Positions 7,750 to 19,100 of a stretch of 64,000 bases of DNA are shown here, piece by piece. Each line of letters opens with the position of its first letter. Position 1 is the first letter of the stretch. This DNA comes from Halomonas alkaliantarctica. Lineage in GTDB: Bacteria; Pseudomonadota; Gammaproteobacteria; Pseudomonadales; Halomonadaceae. The notes under the pieces were generated by a model. It searched no databases. It saw only the letters and a program-made list of their open reading frames with translations, and was not told the origin of the DNA. The position numbers and the translations under genes were made by a program. The DNA lies in contig NZ_CP122961.1 of assembly GCF_029854215.1 (NCBI RefSeq), positions 2,728,001 through 2,792,000 on the forward strand. The letters run 5' to 3'.

Positions 7750-9654
7750 ATGTCACTTATCAAGCAACTTTGGATTGCCATTATCGCCCTGCTACTGCTG
7801 TCTTTCATTGGTAGCCTCGCCATTAGCATTACCACTAGTCGCGATTATATCGAGCAGGAAGTGCGCATTAAAAATGAAGACAATGCCACCGCGCTGGCGC
7901 TTTCCATGAGCCAGCTCGATAAAGACCTTGTCACCCTGGAGCTATTAATCGCTGCTCAGTTTGATACGGGCTATTACCGCCAAATCACGCTGCGTGATAC
8001 GGACGACACTGTACTTATTGAGCGATCAGCAGAAGAGTATAGTGGCGATGTGCCTGCATGGTTTCGTCAGCTTGTCGAGTTTGATGTGCCCAGCGGCATA
8101 GCGACAATCCAAGACGGCTGGCGCCAGTACGGCACGTTGGAGCTTGAGAGCCAGCACAGTTTTGCCTATTCCTCTTTATGGCGCAGCATGCTGGAACTCG
8201 CTGCTTGGTTTTTACTCGCCGGAGTCATTAGCCTAGCGATTGCTACCGTGATCGTTCGTGGTATTAAGCATCCTCTTTCCCGCGTGGTCACTCAGGCACA
8301 AGATATCAGCGCGCGTCGTTTTACCACCATCAAAGAGCCACGCACGCTGGAATTGCGCCAAGTCACCCAAGCGATGAATGTGTTGTCCGCTAATGTTCAT
8401 CAAATGCTGAGTCACGAAAGCCATAAGCTCGACGAGTTACGTCGCCATTTACAGCATGACCGAGTTACCGGTGCGTTGAACCGCGATGTGTTTATGGGCA
8501 AACTTTCATCTCAATTAAGCAGTGAAGATGCCCGCGCAACGGGCATGCTGATCATGGTTCGCGTCCAGGCATTAGAGACACTCAATGAGCAGCTCGGCTA
8601 CGCCGCCACCGACCAACTTTTAAGTACTCTCGTTACCCAGTTGGGACAATTGGACACTGCGTGGGCAGAACCGATGATTGGCCGCCTTAACGGTAGTGAT
8701 TTTATCTTTATGCTACCGCTTATGGATGATGTAGAGGAGCTCAGAATCCAGGTGATGGCAACATTGGCCGAGGTAGCCGCCACTCAGCCCGACGTGGAGA
8801 TTTATCTACCCACGGCGATTGTGCCTTACGCACCACATGATGAACGCGGCACACTATTAGCCACCCTGGATGACGCCTTGGCACAAGCCGAAAGCCTAAC
8901 GTCCTTTGAGCAGGTAGTTGTGCGTCAGCGCAAGCGTATCTCACTCTATAGCAGCCATGCCGAATGGCGAAACGCACTGGAATCAGCGATTCTAGTCGGC
9001 CCTGAGTTGGCGTACTTCCCGGTAGTAGACGCCCAAGGCGACATCATCCACTACGAATGCCCGGCCCGCTTACTGCTAGGCGGAAACTGGCAAACCGCCG
9101 GGGTCTTTATTCCCTGGATAACCCGCTTTGATATGGAGCCAGCGCTCGATTTAGCCGTGGTCAAAAAAGCGCTCACTAACCTCCAAACAGACCTTAAGCC
9201 GGTAGGCATTAACCTCTCTGCGGCGTCTATCACGAATACCCAGTTTGTTAACGAACTGCGGACGTTGCTGGTAGCACACCCACTACTGGCCAAGCAGCTC
9301 TGCTTTGAAGTGCCCGCGACACTAAGCACGCACGCGATTGGCAGCTTACGAGGTCTTTGCACTGCCTTACGCCCGCTGGGATGTACGTTTGGCATTGAGC
9401 ATGTGGGGGCAGAGTTCACTAAACTTGCCGATTTGCACGATGTGGGACTTGCTTACTTAAAAATGGATAGCAGCCTTATTCACCAACTACATGCCTCAAA
9501 TGAGCAGCAAACCATCGTACGCGGCATGGCCACGCTCTGCCATTCATTAGGCATTCAGGTGATTGGGGAAGGCGTTGCAGACGATGAGGAAATCGCCTGC
9601 CTGTTCCGTGTGGGTGTCGATGGCGCCACCGGACCGGGCGTACGTCATGCATAA
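7750..9654 (+). CDS. lapD: LapD-family c-di-GMP receptor (degenerate GGDEF-EAL)
   Basis: 634-residue inner-membrane signalling protein. Order: transmembrane segment 1 (~6-28), periplasmic LapD/MoxY-type domain (~30-145), transmembrane segment 2 (~148-168), HAMP and signalling helix (~170-235), GGDEF-like domain (~240-390), EAL-like domain (~400-634). The cyclase signature reads RLNGSDF (312-318) instead of RxGGDEF. The EAL motif reads ECP (436-438). Both enzymes should therefore be dead and the protein a receptor, as in Pseudomonas LapD. Trp124 in the periplasmic DGWRQYG loop corresponds well to the LapD tryptophan that holds LapG. A strong AGAGGAA ribosome site lies 9 bases before the ATG. 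It is co-transcribed with lapG. Confidence 0.92.
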   Translation: MSLIKQLWIAIIALLLLSFIGSLAISITTSRDYIEQEVRIKNEDNATALALSMSQLDKDLVTLELLIAAQFDTGYYRQITLRDTDDTVLIERSAEEYSGDVPAWFRQLVEFDVPSGIATIQDGWRQYGTLELESQHSFAYSSLWRSMLELAAWFLLAGVISLAIATVIVRGIKHPLSRVVTQAQDISARRFTTIKEPRTLELRQVTQAMNVLSANVHQMLSHESHKLDELRRHLQHDRVTGALNRDVFMGKLSSQLSSEDARATGMLIMVRVQALETLNEQLGYAATDQLLSTLVTQLGQLDTAWAEPMIGRLNGSDFIFMLPLMDDVEELRIQVMATLAEVAATQPDVEIYLPTAIVPYAPHDERGTLLATLDDALAQAESLTSFEQVVVRQRKRISLYSSHAEWRNALESAILVGPELAYFPVVDAQGDIIHYECPARLLLGGNWQTAGVFIPWITRFDMEPALDLAVVKKALTNLQTDLKPVGINLSAASITNTQFVNELRTLLVAHPLLAKQLCFEVPATLSTHAIGSLRGLCTALRPLGCTFGIEHVGAEFTKLADLHDVGLAYLKMDSSLIHQLHASNEQQTIVRGMATLCHSLGIQVIGEGVADDEEIACLFRVGVDGATGPGVRHA

Positions 9655-9721
9655 GCCCCGTTCTGGGATAACGAGACTCGAGTTAACAGCGAGCGTAGCG
9701 ATACGGTTTCGTCGATTAGGA

Positions 9722-10045
9722 CTAAATCGTGTCGCTGTCACCGCCTAGTAAATCGACGTTATTTTTCACCCGCAGCGATTTACGCTCCATCACTTTGGCC
9801 TGTGCAGCTTCCGGCAGGTCAGTGAAAGTGATAATTCCCTTTTCTAGTAGTACTTCCAAAATATCTTCTACTACCCTTACAAACGCCAAGTCAGACGCGA
9901 TAAAGTGAGACGTTGAGCCTGGCTGGTCGGCCAGAAAAGCCAGTACTTCAGGTGAATCCGGGGCGATAGTTTCATTGCACTCAGACGTCGGCTCTTTGCT
10001 GAGCATAACGATCTCGCCGGATGGATTGCGTTTGGTGTAGAGCAT
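9722..10045 (-). CDS. Conserved small protein of the family mislabelled 'tryptophan synthase beta-like'
   Basis: 107-residue soluble protein opening MLYTKRNPSGEIV, with a mostly helical middle and a conserved-looking segment DLAFVRVVEDILEVLLEKG followed by ITFTDLPEAAQAKVMERK. Similar short proteins occur widely in Pseudomonas and Halomonas and are often annotated as tryptophan synthase beta-like; nothing here resembles the TrpB catalytic domain, so that name should not be read as a function. A clear AGAGGAAA ribosome site precedes the ATG. It lies downstream of lapA, on the same strand and beyond a hairpin terminator, and converges on lapD, so it is probably transcribed on its own. Confidence 0.75.
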   Translation of the reverse strand: MLYTKRNPSGEIVMLSKEPTSECNETIAPDSPEVLAFLADQPGSTSHFIASDLAFVRVVEDILEVLLEKGIITFTDLPEAAQAKVMERKSLRVKNNVDLLGGDSDTI

Positions 10046-10109
10046 GGCCTTTCCTCTGTGGGTAAAAGCATTAAAGAACTGTCTATTAGCATACCGAACT
10101 AGATACAGA

Positions 10110-10131
10110 AAGGCCGCCCTTAGGCGGCCTT
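10110..10131 (-). terminator. Hairpin terminator downstream of lapA
   Basis: Nine-base-pair perfect stem AAGGCCGCC/GGCGGCCTT with a 4-base loop, 16 bases past the lapA stop. On the minus strand it is followed by TTTCTG, a short T-run. It should end the lapA transcript and separate it from the 107-residue gene. Confidence 0.7.
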
Positions 10132-10146
10132 GTTACTTCTATTTAC

Positions 10147-13100
10147 TTATTGGTCTATTTTAAGCTGTTCATTGTCCAACATACTCTGGATAAAGTCCGA
10201 AGAGTTTCCACCTTGCGGCATCTCAACGCCTTTCAATACGATATGTTGATCAGCATTGCTACCATCCGCTGCCAAACTGCCATCAGACTTAATATGTAGC
10301 ACAGTGTCATCACCCTGCTGCTCGGCGAAAATATAGTCATCGATGTTTCCGCTGTTTTCATCTTGCAGAAGGTCTGCTAAATCTAGACGATCAGCTTCAT
10401 CATCAACGCCAAACTCACCCAGTTGGAAATCCATTACCTGGTCTTCAGCAGGGTCGTTCACTGCGCCTTGATCGCCAAACTCCCACTTAAAGGTATCAGC
10501 ACCTGCACCACCATAGAGGAGGTCGTTGCCTTCGCCGCCCACTAGCAGATCATCGCCGCCTTGACCGTAGAGAACATCATTGCCTTTGCCGCCATACAAC
10601 TGATCATCACCGCCACGAGTATCACCCGCCACATTGAACTCATCATGACCGGCCTTGATGTAGTCATACAACTGCTGTTCAGAGGGCTCTACACCGCCAT
10701 TGCTGACTGTTAAGTATTCCTTCAGAGCCGACAGACCGGAGCCGGGTGGCAGCTCGCGGCCCTCCCATTGCAGTGCATCCGTGTTGATGGTATCGCCAAA
10801 AATGATGTCGTTCCCATCGCCGCCGTGCACAATGTCATCGCCCACATTAGCCAATTCGTTAGTGCTGGAACCACCTTGGAGGGCGGCATCTAGCTCATTC
10901 GAACTATTTATAATATCGACTTCACCTTGGAGCACGTAAGGTGTCAGGGTGACGTTATCAATATAGAGAGCGGCATTATTATTGTTCCACCAACTACTAT
11001 CATCAACACTTAATACAATACGGTATGCGCCCTGCTCTAGCATATCGCTTGAAACGGTATCCCAACGGCCCATGTTGCTCAGACTTCCGCCCTGGCCCTC
11101 GACTTCTTGCCAATTATTACCGTTCAGTTTCTGTAGTTGCCAACTCGCACTGTCGCCAAGCTTAATGTCAGCGTAATAAGCAAAAGAAACACCTGCATAC
11201 TTATCAGCACCGATAGTAAACTGCGGTGTAGCAACTTCATAAGCCAAACCATTCGCAGACGTGTCAGTAATGACCATGCTGTTATAACGGCCAGAACGAT
11301 CTAAACTGCCGCCTGAAGAAGATTTATCCCAGGTATTTGTGTTCCCCCAGTTATTGCCATCACTAAAATCAGCCAGGGTTTCGACCGAAATACCGTAAGG
11401 TGCTTTGACAAAGCTCATTTGCCCCGTATTGTCGAAATACTCAAGCCTACTTTCAGTTACTCCACTACCTATGCCGATCGCATGCACTGCGCTTTGTTCA
11501 CTTAAAGAACCGAAAGCATCAATCGCATCTCGCATATCTTTATCGTTGGTAGTGCCTCCACCACCGTTATCCCCGCTGTTACTGAACGTTGGATCCCCAT
11601 CCGTCAGGAAGTAGGTTAAGTTCTCAAACGAATTGCCACTACCATCTGAAGAAGGTTGACCATTAAACCATTCAGCAGCTTTATCGAATGCAGCTTCGTA
11701 GTTAGTTCCTCCATTGGCAGATAACGCTTCAATCCTTTCAACTAACTGCCCAACATTAGCAGATGTGAGATTATTGAAAGACCACCCTGTCGCGCTCTCG
11801 GCAAAGCCTACCAGCGTTACGTTTACCACCCCATCATGCTCTGCTAACTGGTTTGACAGGTTCTTAAGGGCATCAATAGTCAGCTTCATGCGGGATTCGT
11901 TATACGATACGTTGTTCTCTTTGCCATTTAGGTCAAATTTCATTGAGCCCGAAGTATCGACAACCAGTGCAATATTATAGTTTTGACCTGGCTGAATGTT
12001 GGTCTCAGCGCCTCCGTTGTCGCCCAAGATAATATCGTCCCCTTGGCCACCTTGGATCGTATTATCACCATTGTTCGCGGTTTCAAGATCGCCCTTGTAA
12101 AGCGTCAGGCTGACAGGAACATCCACATTCTCAAAGTTACCATTGACGCTAATAACCTCTGCAGTCAGGTCGCTTTGGCCATCCGTTTCAACCGCGACAC
12201 TGCCCTTACCGTTACGATCAAGATTGACGATGTACTCCTGACCATCAATATTGACCGTAGCCGTCGGGAAAGTGTCAATGAAGTCGAACTGACTTTCATC
12301 AGGTCGATTAGACGTCTCGATTTCGAAGATAACGTCAGAGGTACCGCCTATACTGGTCGCATCACCGTTCATTACTTCTTTGTAGGCAATTGAGTGGATC
12401 AGATAGTCGTCGTCATAGCCGACCGCCGTGAACTCGGCGCTTGTGAATGTGTCGCCGCTTCCCGGTTTGAAGTTATAGGCATTGTCAATGCGGTCAGAGC
12501 CACCCTGTGCCCGCTCAGTCCTGGTTACATCGCCATTGGCGTCGTAGTAGGTAATAAAGGCTTCCGTTGATGTACCGCCACCCGAAACAATCGCTGAACC
12601 AACAGAGTTTCCTTCTTCGTCAAAGAACTCTACTTTTGCTCGTTCATTGTTGTTCCGCCAGGCGAACTGAACGTCAAAGTTATTCACCTCATTATTGAAG
12701 TTGACAACGATACTTTCACTGCCTGCACTGCCGAAACCAAGCTCGCTGCTCGCTCCCCCGCCGGTAGTTCTCCCGACCACACCAAATCCATCATGGTTGG
12801 TGCCAGTCACTTTGGAAATAGTCCCTTCACTACCATTAGGGTTGGAGGCCGTTACGGTAAAGCTATCGGTATTATCTACATTGCCAACGTTAATAACGGA
12901 TGTTTTCGTCACAATCGCGCTAATGCTGACGTCGGTGGTGTCGATAGTGTCGTTGACATTAACCGTAGCAGTATCAGTAGTATCCAGGTCTTCAAAGTTG
13001 TTATCGCCTTGATCGACGACAGTGACCTCGTAGCTTTCCGGATCAATGTAGACATCGTCACCCTGGATATCGAACGGTGTCGAGGTACCCTCGGTGGCTC

Positions 13101-16100
13101 CTTCAGCAAACGTGATAGTGGACCCATTGCTCAATGTAACGGTGAACTCTTGGCCCGCCGCATTGCTGAGCGTGGCAGAAATCGTACCGGTGCCAGCTCC
13201 CTCGTCAACGCTGACGTCGTACAACATTAGTGTCGTCGTGTCGATGGTGTCGACGACACGGGTCTCAGCGGCGTCACCCAGGGTGACGTTCTCGAACGCG
13301 CTGCCGTCAGTGGCAGCCGCGCCTTCCAGGGCAACGGTGACGGTCTCGCCGTCCACGAACACGTCGTCGCCTTGGGCGTCACGGGTGTAGGTGGTCTCGA
13401 GCTCACCGGCGGCGATGGTGACGGTGTTGCCGTTGTCGAGCGTGACGGTGACGTCGCGGTCCACGGCTTCGCTGAGGCTGACCGTGAAGGTCTGCGCTTC
13501 GGCTTCGGTGAACTGGGCTTGGTCGGCCACGATGCTGACGCTGATCGCGTCACCGCCGTTGGGCGTGCCGGGGTCGCCCGGATTACCGGGGGTGCCGGGT
13601 TCGTCGGTAACAGTGACGCTGGTCTCACCGGCGGTGGCGAGGTCTTCGAACTCGCTGTCGCTGTCGTTGAGCACGGCGTCGATGCTGTTGACCAGGGTGG
13701 CCTGGCCGCCCACGAAGGCGTCATCGGCGGCGGTCACTGCCACGCTGCCCGTGGTTTCACCGGCGGCGATGGTCACTAAGGAGCCGTCGGCGAGGCGGAA
13801 CTCGAGGCCGTTGTGGCCACCGAGGTTAGCCCCGGCCGGGCCGGTCAGGGTGACGGTGTAGGTGACGGTGCCGCCTTCGGCGACGCTGGATGTGTCGGCG
13901 CTGAGGGTGGCGGTGACGGTGTCGAGGGTGTCGACCACTTGCGTCTCAGCGGCGTCACCCAGGGTGACGTTCTCGAACGCGCTGCCGTCAGTGGCAGCCG
14001 CGCCTTCCAGGGCCACGGTGACGGTCTCGCCGTCCACGAACACGTCGTCGCCTTGGGCGTCACGGGTGTAGGTGGTCTCGAGCTCACCGGCGGCGATGGT
14101 GACGGTGTTGCCGTTGTCGAGCGTGACGGTGACGTCGCGGTCCACGGCTTCGCTGAGGCTGACCGTGAAGGTCTGCGCTTCGGCTTCGGTGAACTGGGCT
14201 TGGTCGGCCACGATGCTGACGCTGATCGCGTCACCGCCGTTGGGCGTGCCGGGGTCGCCCGGATTACCGGGGGTGCCGGGTTCGTCGGTAACAGTGACGC
14301 TGGTCTCACCGGCGGTGGCGAGGTCTTCGAACTCGCTGTCGCTGTTGTTGAGCACGGCGTCGATGCTGTTGACCAGGGTGGCCTGGCCACCCACGAAGGC
14401 GTCATCGGCGGCGGTCACTGCCACGCTGCCCGTGGTTTCACCGGCGGCGATGGTCACTAAGGAGCCGTCGGCGAGGCGGAACTCGAGGCCGTTGTGGCCA
14501 CCGAGGTTAGCCCCGGCCGGGCCGGTCAGGGTGACGGTGTAGGTGACGGTGCCGCCTTCGGCGACGCTGGATGTGTCGGCACTGAGGGTGGCGGTGACGG
14601 TGTCGAGGGTGTCGACCACTTGCGTCTCAGCGGCGTCACCCAGGGTGACGTTCTCGAACGCGCTGCCGTCAGTGGCAGCCGCGCCTTCCAGGGCAACGGT
14701 GACGGTCTCGCCGTCCACGAACACGTCGTCGCCTTGGGCGTCACGGGTGTAGGTGGTCTCGAGCTCACCGGCGGCGATGGTGACGGTGTTGCCGTTGTCG
14801 AGCGTGACGGTGACGTCGCGGTCCACGGCTTCGCTGAGGCTGACCGTGAAGGTCTGCGCTTCGGCTTCGGTGAACTGGGCTTGGTCGGCCACGATGCTGA
14901 CGCTGATCGCGTCACCGCCGTTGGGCGTGCCGGGGTCACCCGGATTACCGGGGGTGCCGGGTTCGTCGGTAACAGTGACGCTGGTCTCACCGGCGGTGGC
15001 GAGGTCTTCGAACTCGCTGTCGCTGTTGTTGAGCACGGCGTCGATGCTGTTGACCAGGGTGGCCTGGCCACCCACGAAGGCGTCATCGGCGGCGGTCACT
15101 GCCACGCTGCCCGTGGTTTCACCGGCGGCGATGGTCACTAAGGAGCCGTCGGCGAGGCGGAACTCGAGGCCGTTGTGGCCACCGAGGTTAGCCCCGGCCG
15201 GGCCGGTCAGGGTGACGGTGTAGGTGACGGTGCCGCCTTCGGCGACGCTGGATGTGTCGGCGCTGAGGGTGGCGGTGACGGTGTCGAGGGTGTCGACCAC
15301 TTGCGTCTCAGCGGCGTCACCCAGGGTGACGTTCTCGAACGCGCTGCCGTCAGTGGCAGCCGCGCCTTCCAGGGCAACGGTGACGGTCTCGCCGTCCACG
15401 AACACGTCGTCGCCTTGGGCGTCACGGGTGTAGGTGGTCTCGAGCTCACCGGCGGCGATGGTGACGGTGTTGCCGTTGTCGAGCGTGACGGTGACGTCGC
15501 GGTCCACGGCTTCGCTGAGGCTGACCGTGAAGGTCTGCGCTTCGGCTTCGGTGAACTGGGCTTGGTCGGCCACGATGCTGACGCTGATCGCGTCACCGCC
15601 GTTGGGCGTGCCGGGGTCACCCGGATTACCGGGGGTGCCGGGTTCGTCGGTAACAGTGACGCTGGTCTCACCGGCGGTGGCGAGGTCTTCGAACTCGCTG
15701 TCGCTGTTGTTGAGCACGGCGTCGATGCTGTTGACCAGGGTGGCCTGGCCACCCACGAAGGCGTCATCGGCGGCGGTCACTGCCACGCTGCCCGTGGTTT
15801 CACCGGCGGCGATGGTCACTAAGGAGCCGTCGGCGAGGCGGAACTCGAGGCCGTTGTGGCCACCGAGGTTAGCCCCGGCCGGGCCGGTCAGGGTGACGGT
15901 GTAGGTGACGGTGCCGCCTTCGGCGACGCTGGATGTGTCGGCACTGAGGGTGGCGGTGACGGTGTCGAGGGTGTCGACCACTTGCGTCTCAGCGGCGTCA
16001 CCCAGGGTGACGTTCTCGAACGCGCTGCCGTCAGTGGCAGCCGCGCCTTCCAGGGCAACGGTGACGGTCTCGCCGTCCACGAACACGTCGTCGCCTTGGG

Positions 16101-19100
16101 CGTCACGGGTGTAGGTGGTCTCGAGCTCACCGGCGGCGATGGTGACGGTGTTGCCGTTGTCGAGCGTGACGGTGACGTCGCGGTCCACGGCTTCGCTGAG
16201 GCTGACCGTGAAGGTCTGCGCTTCGGCTTCGGTGAACTGGGCTTGGTCGGCCACGATGCTGACGCTGATCGCGTCACCGCCGTTGGGCGTGCCGGGGTCG
16301 CCCGGATTACCGGGGGTGCCGGGTTCGTCGGTAACAGTGACGCTGGTCTCACCGGCGGTGGCGAGGTCTTCGAACTCGCTGTCGCTGTTGTTGAGCACGG
16401 CGTCGATGCTGTTGACCAGGGTGTCCTGGCCACCCACGAAGGCGTCATCGGCGGCGGTCACTGCCACGCTGCCCGTGGTTTCACCGGCGGCGATGGTCAC
16501 TAAGGAGCCGTCGGCGAGGCGGAACTCGAGGCCGTTGTGGCCACCGAGGTTAGCCCCGGCCGGGCCGGTCAGGGTGACGGTGTAGGTGACGGTGCCGCCT
16601 TCGGCGACGCTGGATGTGTCGGCGCTGAGGGTGGCGGTGACGGTGTCGAGGGTGTCGACCACTTGCGTCTCAGCGGCGTCACCCAGGGTGACGTTCTCGA
16701 ACGCGCTGCCGTCAGTGGCAGCCGCGCCTTCCAGGGCAACGGTGACGGTCTCGCCGTCCACGAACACGTCGTCGCCTTGGGCGTCACGGGTGTAGGTGGT
16801 CTCGAGCTCACCGGCGGCGATGGTGACGGTGTTGCCGTTGTCGAGCGTGACGGTGACGTCGCGGTCCACGGCTTCGCTGAGGCTGACCGTGAAGGTCTGC
16901 GCTTCGGCTTCGGTGAACTGGGCTTGGTCGGCCACGATGCTGACGCTGATCGCGTCACCGCCGTTGGGCGTGCCGGGGTCACCCGGATTACCGGGGGTGC
17001 CGGGTTCGTCGGTAACAGTGACGCTGGTCTCACCGGCGGTGGCGAGGTCTTCGAACTCGCTGTCGCTGTTGTTGAGCACGGCGTCGATGCTGTTGACCAG
17101 GGTGGCCTGGCCACCCACGAAGGCGTCATCGGCGGCGGTCACTGCCACGCTGCCCGTGGTTTCACCGGCGGCGATGGTCACTAAGGAGCCGTCGGCGAGG
17201 CGGAACTCGAGGCCGTTGTGGCCACCGAGGTTAGCCCCGGCCGGGCCGGTCAGGGTGACGGTGTAGGTGACGGTGCCGCCTTCGGCGACGCTGGATGTGT
17301 CGGCGCTGAGGGTGGCGGTGACGGTGTCGAGGGTGTCGACCACTTGCGTCTCAGCGGCGTCACCCAGGGTGACGTTCTCGAACGCGCTGCCGTCAGTGGC
17401 AGCCGCGCCTTCCAGGGCAACGGTGACGGTCTCGCCGTCCACGAACACGTCGTCGCCTTGGGCGTCACGGGTGTAGGTGGTCTCGAGCTCACCGGCGGCG
17501 ATGGTGACGGTGTTGCCGTTGTCGAGCGTGACGGTGACGTCGCGGTCCACGGCTTCGCTGAGGCTGACCGTGAAGGTCTGCGCTTCGGCTTCGGTGAACT
17601 GGGCTTGGTCGGCCACGATGCTGACGCTGATCGCGTCACCGCCGTTGGGCGTGCCGGGGTCACCCGGATTACCGGGGGTGCCGGGTTCGTCGGTAACAGT
17701 GACGCTGGTCTCACCGGCGGTGGCGAGGTCTTCGAACTCGCTGTCGCTGTTGTTGAGCACGGCGTCGATGCTGTTGACCAGGGTGGCCTGGCCACCCACG
17801 AAGGCGTCATCGGCGGCGGTCACTGCCACGCTGCCCGTGGTTTCACCGGCGGCGATGGTCACTAAGGAGCCGTCGGCGAGGCGGAACTCGAGGCCGTTGT
17901 GGCCACCGAGGTTAGCCCCGGCCGGGCCGGTCAGGGTGACGGTGTAGGTGACGGTGCCGCCTTCGGCGACGCTGGATGTGTCGGCGCTGAGGGTGGCGGT
18001 GACGGTGTCGAGGGTGTCGACCACTTGCGTCTCAGCGGCGTCACCCAGGGTGACGTTCTCGAACGCGCTGCCGTCAGTGGCAGCCGCGCCTTCCAGGGCA
18101 ACGGTGACGGTCTCGCCGTCCACGAACACGTCGTCGCCTTGGGCGTCACGGGTGTAGGTGGTCTCGAGCTCACCGGCGGCGATGGTGACGGTGTTGCCGT
18201 TGTCGAGCGTGACGGTGACGTCGCGGTCCACGGCTTCGCTGAGGCTGACCGTGAAGGTCTGCGCTTCGGCTTCGGTGAACTGGGCTTGGTCGGCCACGAT
18301 GCTGACGCTGATCGCGTCACCGCCGTTGGGCGTGCCGGGGTCACCCGGATTACCGGGGGTGCCGGGTTCGTCGGTAACAGTGACGCTGGTCTCACCGGCG
18401 GTGGCGAGGTCTTCGAACTCGCTGTCGCTGTTGTTGAGCACGGCGTCGATGCTGTTGACCAGGGTGGCCTGGCCACCCACGAAGGCGTCATCGGCGGCGG
18501 TCACTGCCACGCTGCCCGTGGTTTCACCGGCGGCGATGGTCACTAAGGAGCCGTCGGCGAGGCGGAACTCGAGGCCGTTGTGGCCACCGAGGTTAGCCCC
18601 GGCCGGGCCGGTCAGGGTGACGGTGTAGGTGACGGTGCCGCCTTCGGCGACGCTGGATGTGTCGGCGCTGAGGGTGGCGGTGACGGTGTCGAGGGTGTCG
18701 ACCACTTGCGTCTCAGCGGCGTCACCCAGGGTGACGTTCTCGAACGCGCTGCCGTCAGTGGCAGCCGCGCCTTCCAGGGCAACGGTGACGGTCTCGCCGT
18801 CCACGAACACGTCGTCGCCTTGGGCGTCACGGGTGTAGGTGGTCTCGAGCTCACCGGCGGCGATGGTGACGGTGTTGCCGTTGTCGAGCGTGACGGTGAC
18901 GTCGCGGTCCACGGCTTCGCTGAGGCTGACCGTGAAGGTCTGCGCTTCGGCTTCGGTGAACTGGGCTTGGTCGGCCACGATGCTGACGCTGATCGCGTCA
19001 CCGCCGTTGGGCGTGCCGGGGTCACCCGGATTACCGGGGGTGCCGGGTTCGTCGGTAACAGTGACGCTGGTCTCACCGGCGGTGGCGAGGTCTTCGAACT

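Noticed and set aside
9722..10045. Naming the 107-residue protein tryptophan synthase
   Set aside because: It is far too short and lacks the PLP-binding fold motifs of TrpB. The name is a propagated database label.
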